A DNA stretch of 34,710 bases, taken from the NCBI RefSeq assembly GCF_003583365.1, contig NZ_QXED01000021.1, positions 1-34,710 of the forward strand, in the 5' to 3' direction. The notes under the pieces were generated by a model that was not told where the DNA came from, made no database searches, and saw only the letters and a program-made list of their open reading frames with translations. Numbering within the stretch: position 1 is the first letter of the stretch; each line of letters starts with the position of its first letter. The position numbers were made by a program, and so were the translations under genes. This DNA comes from Fibrisoma montanum (GTDB lineage: Bacteria; Bacteroidota; Bacteroidia; Cytophagales; Spirosomataceae). Shown here piece after piece: positions 31,232 through 34,710 of the stretch.

Positions 31232-33649
31232 CTATTCAGTTCGTAAACTCTTTACGGGGTTCATCAGGGCCGCTTTCATGCTCTGGAAGCTGACCGTCAG
31301 GAACGCAATCAGCAGGGCCAGCGTACCGGCCAGGGCAAACACCCACCACTCGATGTCAATCTTGTAGGCGAAATCCTGCAGCCACTGGTGCATACCGTAC
31401 CACGCCAGGGGCGACGCGATCAGGATCGATACCAGGACCAGCTTCAGGAAATCCCGGGCCAGCAGAACCACAATACTTGGGACCGATGCGCCCAGCACCT
31501 TCCGGACGCCAATCTCTTTGGTACGGCGGGAAACGGCCAGTGTTGCGAGACCAAACAGACCCAGGCAGGCAATCAGGATCGACAGCGCCGACGCCATGGT
31601 GACAATCCGGCCCAGGCGCTGTTCTGACTCGTACTGCCGCTGCAAATCCGCGTCGAGGAACGTAAAGCTGAAGGGTGCATTGGCCGCTACGGTTTTCCAG
31701 GCCCGCTCCAGCATCGCTACCTTATCGGATACGTTGCCGGCCGATAGCCGAACCGACAGATCCGGCGATGGCGACGATTGGTACATCAGGTTTTCAATGC
31801 CTTTGAACAGCGAATCCGAGCGCATCATCAACACAAGCGGCTCTACTTTTTCGTGCAGCGATACGTAGTGAAAGTCCTCGACGACCCCGATAACCCGATG
31901 GGCCGGGAACCGGCTCGACAACCGCGCGTTCATCGGGTCTTTCCAGCCGAATTTTTTCACGAAGGCCTCGTTGACGATGACCGCCCCGAAGTTGTCGGCG
32001 CTGTTTTTAACGTCGAAGTTGCGCCCGGCTACCAGCCTGATTCCATAGGTGGGCAGGAAATAGGGATCGACCAGGTTGAAATTTGTTTCGCGGTACACCT
32101 TCTGATCGTCGGTGAAGCCCAGTTCGCCCCAGCTGCCACTGGCAAACGGGAAGGCCGACGATGTTACGCTCAGTACGTCTTTCTGGCTGGAAACTACGTT
32201 GCGAAACCGCTCCACAAGAGCCCGTCCCTCGGGGCCGCTTACGCCCGCCGGAATAATTACGGTCTGTTCTTTCTGGTAGCCCAGCGACTTGTTTTGCAGG
32301 AAGTTCAATTGCTGGTTCAGCACAAACGTACCGGCAATCAGCATCACCGACAGGCTGAACTGCACAACGACCAGCGCCCGGCGGAAGAAACTCACATCCG
32401 CTTTCAGCAGCAGCTTGCCTTTGAGCACGTCGACCGGCCGGAAGCCGGAAAGCACCAGCGCCGGATAGCTGCCCGCAACCAGACCGACCACAACCACCAA
32501 CCCCAGCAGGAGCAGGGCCGTTGTGCCGTCGAAGCGGAAGCGCAGCGTCTGGTTGGCCAACTGCCCAAACAGGGGTGTCAGCACGATCGACAGGGCTAAC
32601 CCCAGCACCACGGCCAGAACGGTCATCAGCAGGGCTTCGCTCCAGAACTGGTTCATCAACTGGCTTCGCAGCGCACCCATTGCTTTGCGAACGCCCACTT
32701 CCTGCGCCCGGCTGACCGAACGGCCCAGCGACAGGGTCATGAAATTAATGCAGGCAATAACGAGCAGAAACAGCGCAATGCCCGACAGGATGTATGAATA
32801 GGCCGGATCGCTCACGGGTTCATACCCACCGTTCAGGTCCCGGTTCAGGTGAATGTCGGTGATGGGCTGCAGGTTGATGATATAGTTGTTACCCTTGTAC
32901 TCATCGCCAAGTACCGAGCGAAGCAGCGACGGGTATTTGGTCGCCAGTTTGTCGGCGCTGGCCGATTCGCGCAGCAGCACGTAGGTTTCGGGGGTAACGT
33001 TGAACCAGCTCTTCAGGGCGCGATCCGATACCAGGTTTTTAACGTGCGCCATCGGGACCAGTATCCCAAACCGGATGCTGGAGTTGGTCGGTACGTTCCG
33101 GGCAACGGCTTTGACCGTGAAGGCCTGCATGGTGCTGTCCAGCTGCATGGTCAGGGTTTTGCCGATTGGATTTTCCGCTCCGAAGTATTTCTGAGCCATC
33201 TCTTCCGACAGCACTACCGAAAATAACTCCTGGATGGGGTTGGTCTCCTGGGCATTGACCAACGGAAAGTCGAACATCCTGAAAAAATCCGGATCGGCCA
33301 GGTGAACCCGTTCGCTGAACACCTCCGTCCCTTTGCGAACGTTGACGCTATTGACCTGCACCCGGCTCATGGCTTCCACTTCCGGAAAGGTTGCTTTCAG
33401 CGTTGGGCCGAGGATATAGGGAGTAGATACGTTGACAAACGCTTCGCCTTTATACAGTTCCTGCGTCCAGGCGCGGTGCAGCCGGTCGGCTTTGGTATGA
33501 AACCGGTCGAAGCTCCACTCATGCCGCACGTACAGGCCCAGCAACAGACAGCAGGTTACGGCCACCGTCAGGCCACCCAGGTTGATGAAGGCATATACCT
33601 TATGCCTGGCGAAGTTGCGCAACGCCACTTTGAGGTAATTCCGGAACAT
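31232..33649 (-). CDS. FtsX/MacB-type ABC transporter permease (permease 10, unit C)
   Basis: The product is 805 residues from 33649 (MFRNYLKVALRN); a start seven codons upstream is possible but does not match the family. Helix 2 ends in ACINFMTLSLGRS (299-311), with Thr for Asn and LG for TA in the usual NLATARS. The first coupling motif is AQEVGVRKAMGA (315-326). The second, TKEIGVRKVLGA (710-721), is preceded by SRR instead of EQR. The second periplasmic motif is GVVEDFHYVSLH (588-599). Otherwise it shows eight helices and two periplasmic domains as in its neighbours and no ATPase. It lies 95 nt after the secreted protein gene that heads unit C; that gap contains a hairpin with a 7-bp stem (33682-33714). 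Confidence 0.92.
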   Translation of the reverse strand: MFRNYLKVALRNFARHKVYAFINLGGLTVAVTCCLLLGLYVRHEWSFDRFHTKADRLHRAWTQELYKGEAFVNVSTPYILGPTLKATFPEVEAMSRVQVNSVNVRKGTEVFSERVHLADPDFFRMFDFPLVNAQETNPIQELFSVVLSEEMAQKYFGAENPIGKTLTMQLDSTMQAFTVKAVARNVPTNSSIRFGILVPMAHVKNLVSDRALKSWFNVTPETYVLLRESASADKLATKYPSLLRSVLGDEYKGNNYIINLQPITDIHLNRDLNGGYEPVSDPAYSYILSGIALFLLVIACINFMTLSLGRSVSRAQEVGVRKAMGALRSQLMNQFWSEALLMTVLAVVLGLALSIVLTPLFGQLANQTLRFRFDGTTALLLLGLVVVVGLVAGSYPALVLSGFRPVDVLKGKLLLKADVSFFRRALVVVQFSLSVMLIAGTFVLNQQLNFLQNKSLGYQKEQTVIIPAGVSGPEGRALVERFRNVVSSQKDVLSVTSSAFPFASGSWGELGFTDDQKVYRETNFNLVDPYFLPTYGIRLVAGRNFDVKNSADNFGAVIVNEAFVKKFGWKDPMNARLSSRFPAHRVIGVVEDFHYVSLHEKVEPLVLMMRSDSLFKGIENLMYQSSPSPDLSVRLSAGNVSDKVAMLERAWKTVAANAPFSFTFLDADLQRQYESEQRLGRIVTMASALSILIACLGLFGLATLAVSRRTKEIGVRKVLGASVPSIVVLLARDFLKLVLVSILIASPLAWYGMHQWLQDFAYKIDIEWWVFALAGTLALLIAFLTVSFQSMKAALMNPVKSLRTE

Positions 33650-33681
33650 GAGACAGGAGGTTAAGGGCAAAGGAATAGCCG

Positions 33682-33714
33682 GGAAAGAAAACGGCTTCCG
33701 CCATCCGTCTTTCC
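33682..33714 (-). other. Hairpin between the unit C head gene and permease 10
   Basis: GGAAAGA (33682-33688) and TCTTTCC (33708-33714) form a 7-bp stem, extended by CGG/CCG inside after a three-base bulge. On the transcript no T-run follows, so it looks more like an intercistronic processing or stability element than a terminator. Confidence 0.4.
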
Positions 33715-33744
33715 AACAGGTTCAGTGTGCCTGATCGAGGATTT

Positions 33745-34362
33745 TTACTGGTTAACCGACTTAATGCCTAAGCTGCGCTCGGTTTCCTTGATGATGGCCT
33801 GCTTTTCGCGCTCGGATTTACCGATTACGTTGACGGTGCGTTCGAAAACCAGTTCATCGCCGTCTTTCCGGAACGTGTACTGCATCCACAGCCGACCGTT
33901 TTCCTTGTCTTCGCGGAATAGTACCGATGAGGGCGGTACGTCGTTCGGCGAAAGGGTTTTGGTTGATTTCGCTTCGAGCAGCGCTACCTCCGGATTGGTA
34001 GAAGCTACCTGGTCTTCGGCGTCGACCTGAGCCGCGTAGGCAACCTGCTCAGAGCAGTCCTGCTTTTTTGCCTTGCTGCTTCTGGGTTCCCGCTTCCGCT
34101 CGTTGAACACGCCGGCATAACGCCCATCATTGGCCTGATCGAGTGAATCGAGTACGCTGCGTTCGAGGTCACGTACGGCGCTGGCGCTCATGGCCGATAC
34201 GTCAAACGAACGGCTGAAGCGTACGACCCGATTGGGCTGTTCAATGTCAACGCGAATCCGAAGCTCCCGACCGTCGGTCGTCACTTCTTTGCTGTAGGAT
34301 GACCGCTGTGCCAGGGCACCGAAGCCAGCCGTAAGGAACAGGAGCGTAAGTAGCGTTTTCAT
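33745..34362 (-). CDS. Secreted protein of unknown function, first gene of unit C
   Basis: I do not recognise this family. From 34362 the product is 205 residues with a clear signal peptide MKTLLTLLFLTAGFGALAQ, so it is exported. An upstream in-frame start at 34431 would lie across the promoter region and is rejected. The mature protein has a beta-rich start (RELRIRVDIEQPNRVVRFSRSFD) and an acidic/Lys-rich middle with one Cys (KAKKQDCSEQ). The last part contains FREDKENGRLWMQYTFRKDGDELVFERTVNV and a charged helix KSEREKQAIIKETERSL. The C-terminal segment could be one small beta-sheet plus a helix. It is the promoter-proximal gene of the unit under the sigma-54-like control site and precedes two permeases, so it may be an envelope partner of them. 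Confidence 0.75.
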   Translation of the reverse strand: MKTLLTLLFLTAGFGALAQRSSYSKEVTTDGRELRIRVDIEQPNRVVRFSRSFDVSAMSASAVRDLERSVLDSLDQANDGRYAGVFNERKREPRSSKAKKQDCSEQVAYAAQVDAEDQVASTNPEVALLEAKSTKTLSPNDVPPSSVLFREDKENGRLWMQYTFRKDGDELVFERTVNVIGKSEREKQAIIKETERSLGIKSVNQ

Positions 34363-34390
34363 CAGTCGAAGCGAATTTGCGTATTGAGCC

Positions 34391-34403
34391 GTATAAGTAG
34401 AAA
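34391..34403 (-). other. 13-base leader motif shared with unit A
   Basis: The minus strand reads TTTCTACTTATAC, identical to 12615-12627. It lies 16 nt past the proposed -12 box and about 30 nt before the start codon of the unit C head gene. Confidence 0.5.
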
Positions 34404-34419
34404 TGCGTATACATGGCAT

Positions 34420-34435
34420 ATCTATGATCATGCCA
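34420..34435 (-). promoter_or_regulatory. Weak sigma-54-like promoter of unit C
   Basis: The minus strand reads TGGCAT-GATCA-TAGAT, preceded by T. The -24 part (TTGGCATG) is a good match to sigma-54; the -12 part has TAG in place of TTG. Its distance from the enhancer-like site (54 bp) agrees with units A (55) and B (53), which is the main support. Confidence 0.42.
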
Positions 34436-34489
34436 AGTAATTATTGGTTTGATAGACAGGTAGTTGTCCTGAAGTATGCGGCAAAAAGT

Positions 34490-34524
34490 GTCCGTTTGCG
34501 GACAAGCGCCGTACGACAGCGGAC
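34490..34524. promoter_or_regulatory. Enhancer/operator-like inverted repeat of unit C
   Basis: The plus strand reads GTCCG-TTTG-CGGAC (34490-34503), with a third CGGAC at 34520-34524 after 16 bases. The loop TTTG is the reverse complement of the CAAA in units A and B. Spacing to the third half-site equals that of unit B. The close pair is again nearer the gene and the third half-site farther away. Confidence 0.62.
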
Positions 34525-34601
34525 AGCGGCTAAACTAGTCAGGTTCTGCCGGTTGCGCAAAGGGGATTTACACGCACGGTTTATTTCGACTCATGAATGG
34601 G

Positions 34602-34628
34602 GCGTGGGGCAAGGGGCAGGGGGTACTG
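34602..34628. repeat. G-run tract
   Basis: GGGG, CGT, GGGG, CAA, GGGG, CA and GGGGG form a four-run G-quadruplex pattern on the plus strand, ending GTACTG. The reverse complement of the first 35 bases of the window carries nearly the same words, so similar tracts flank the permease region in opposite orientation. Confidence 0.5.
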
Positions 34629-34636
34629 TCGGCAAA

Positions 34637-34657
34637 GGTCTGACGGTACGTCTGACC
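34637..34657. repeat. GTCTGAC repeat related to the palindrome at 15243-15263
   Basis: The sequence GGTCTGACG-GTA-CGTCTGACC has the same length and 3-base centre as the perfect palindrome at 15243-15263 but one arm is changed (TCTGAC instead of TCAGAC). It now reads as two direct GTCTGAC words. Downstream bases (CCTGAGGCTTGG-GCG) have no clear partner. Confidence 0.45.
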
Positions 34658-34673
34658 CTGAGGCTTGGTGCGA

Positions 34674-34705
34674 GGGGTTTAGGGCAGGGGGCTGGGGGCA
34701 GGGGT
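34674..34705. repeat. G-run tract at the window edge
   Basis: GGGG, TTTA, GGG, CA, GGGGG, CT, GGGGG, CA and GGGG give five G-runs with short loops. The words GGGGTTTAGGG also occur in the permease 6 leader at 15131-15141. The neighbouring gene beyond the window edge is unknown; by analogy it may be another permease junction. Confidence 0.45.
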
Positions 34706-34710
34706 TGAAG

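Larger units (their letters stand above)
34363..34710. other. Upstream region of unit C without a gene
   Basis: These 348 bases hold no coding sequence I can support. From the gene outward they contain the 13-base leader motif (34391-34403), the sigma-54-like promoter (34420-34435) and the enhancer-like site (34490-34524). Beyond these come a G-run tract (34602-34628), a GTCTGAC repeat (34637-34657) and a second G-run tract (34674-34705). The last three resemble intergenic repeats elsewhere in the window. Confidence 0.6.

Overview
The window looks like a chromosomal piece of a Bacteroidota bacterium, most likely Cytophagales near Spirosoma. The reasons are ~800-residue FtsX/MacB-type permeases without ATPase domains, a SusC-like outer-membrane barrel protein of the OMP_b-brl_3 kind, DUF2807 and DUF4097 surface proteins, and an ECF sigma / zinc-finger anti-sigma pair. 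This placement is inferred from protein families only. All intact genes lie on the minus strand, so the region reads from high to low coordinates. No tRNA, rRNA, CRISPR array, transposase or phage gene was seen.

Ten paralogous permease genes fill about 24 kb. They fall into transcription units: (C) 34362-28704, a secreted protein of unknown function followed by two permeases; (B) 28524-22931, permease, DUF2807 protein, permease; (D) 15122-12765, one permease; (A) 12605-50, five permeases in a row. Between B and D sit an ECF sigma factor, its anti-sigma factor, two DUF4097-like exported proteins and a serine beta-lactamase-like hydrolase (22409-17952), then an outer-membrane barrel gene (17714-15282). 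The only plus-strand coding remnant is a broken Uma2-family gene at 22600-22930.

The main regulatory finding is a shared control module ahead of units A, B and C. Each has a GTCCG-N4-CGGAC inverted repeat plus a third CGGAC half-site, always in the same orientation. Each is followed 53-55 bp later by a sequence resembling a sigma-54 -24/-12 promoter (TGGTAT-N5-TTG in A and B, a weaker TGGCAT-N5-TAG in C), 34-57 nt before the first start codon. This suggests that the permease operons form one regulon driven by RpoN and an enhancer-binding protein encoded elsewhere.

The gaps between permease genes inside units are not random spacers. They carry either long homopurine tracts followed by homopyrimidine tracts (able to form mRNA hairpins) or G-run / C-run inverted repeats with G-quadruplex potential. 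These tracts produce false N-terminal extensions in naive gene calls; the starts given here are corrected to the conserved M-L-R-N-Y-L beginning. None of the permeases carries a Walker A motif and no ATPase, membrane-fusion protein or TolC-like partner is encoded in the window, so their partners must lie elsewhere or they work differently from MacB.
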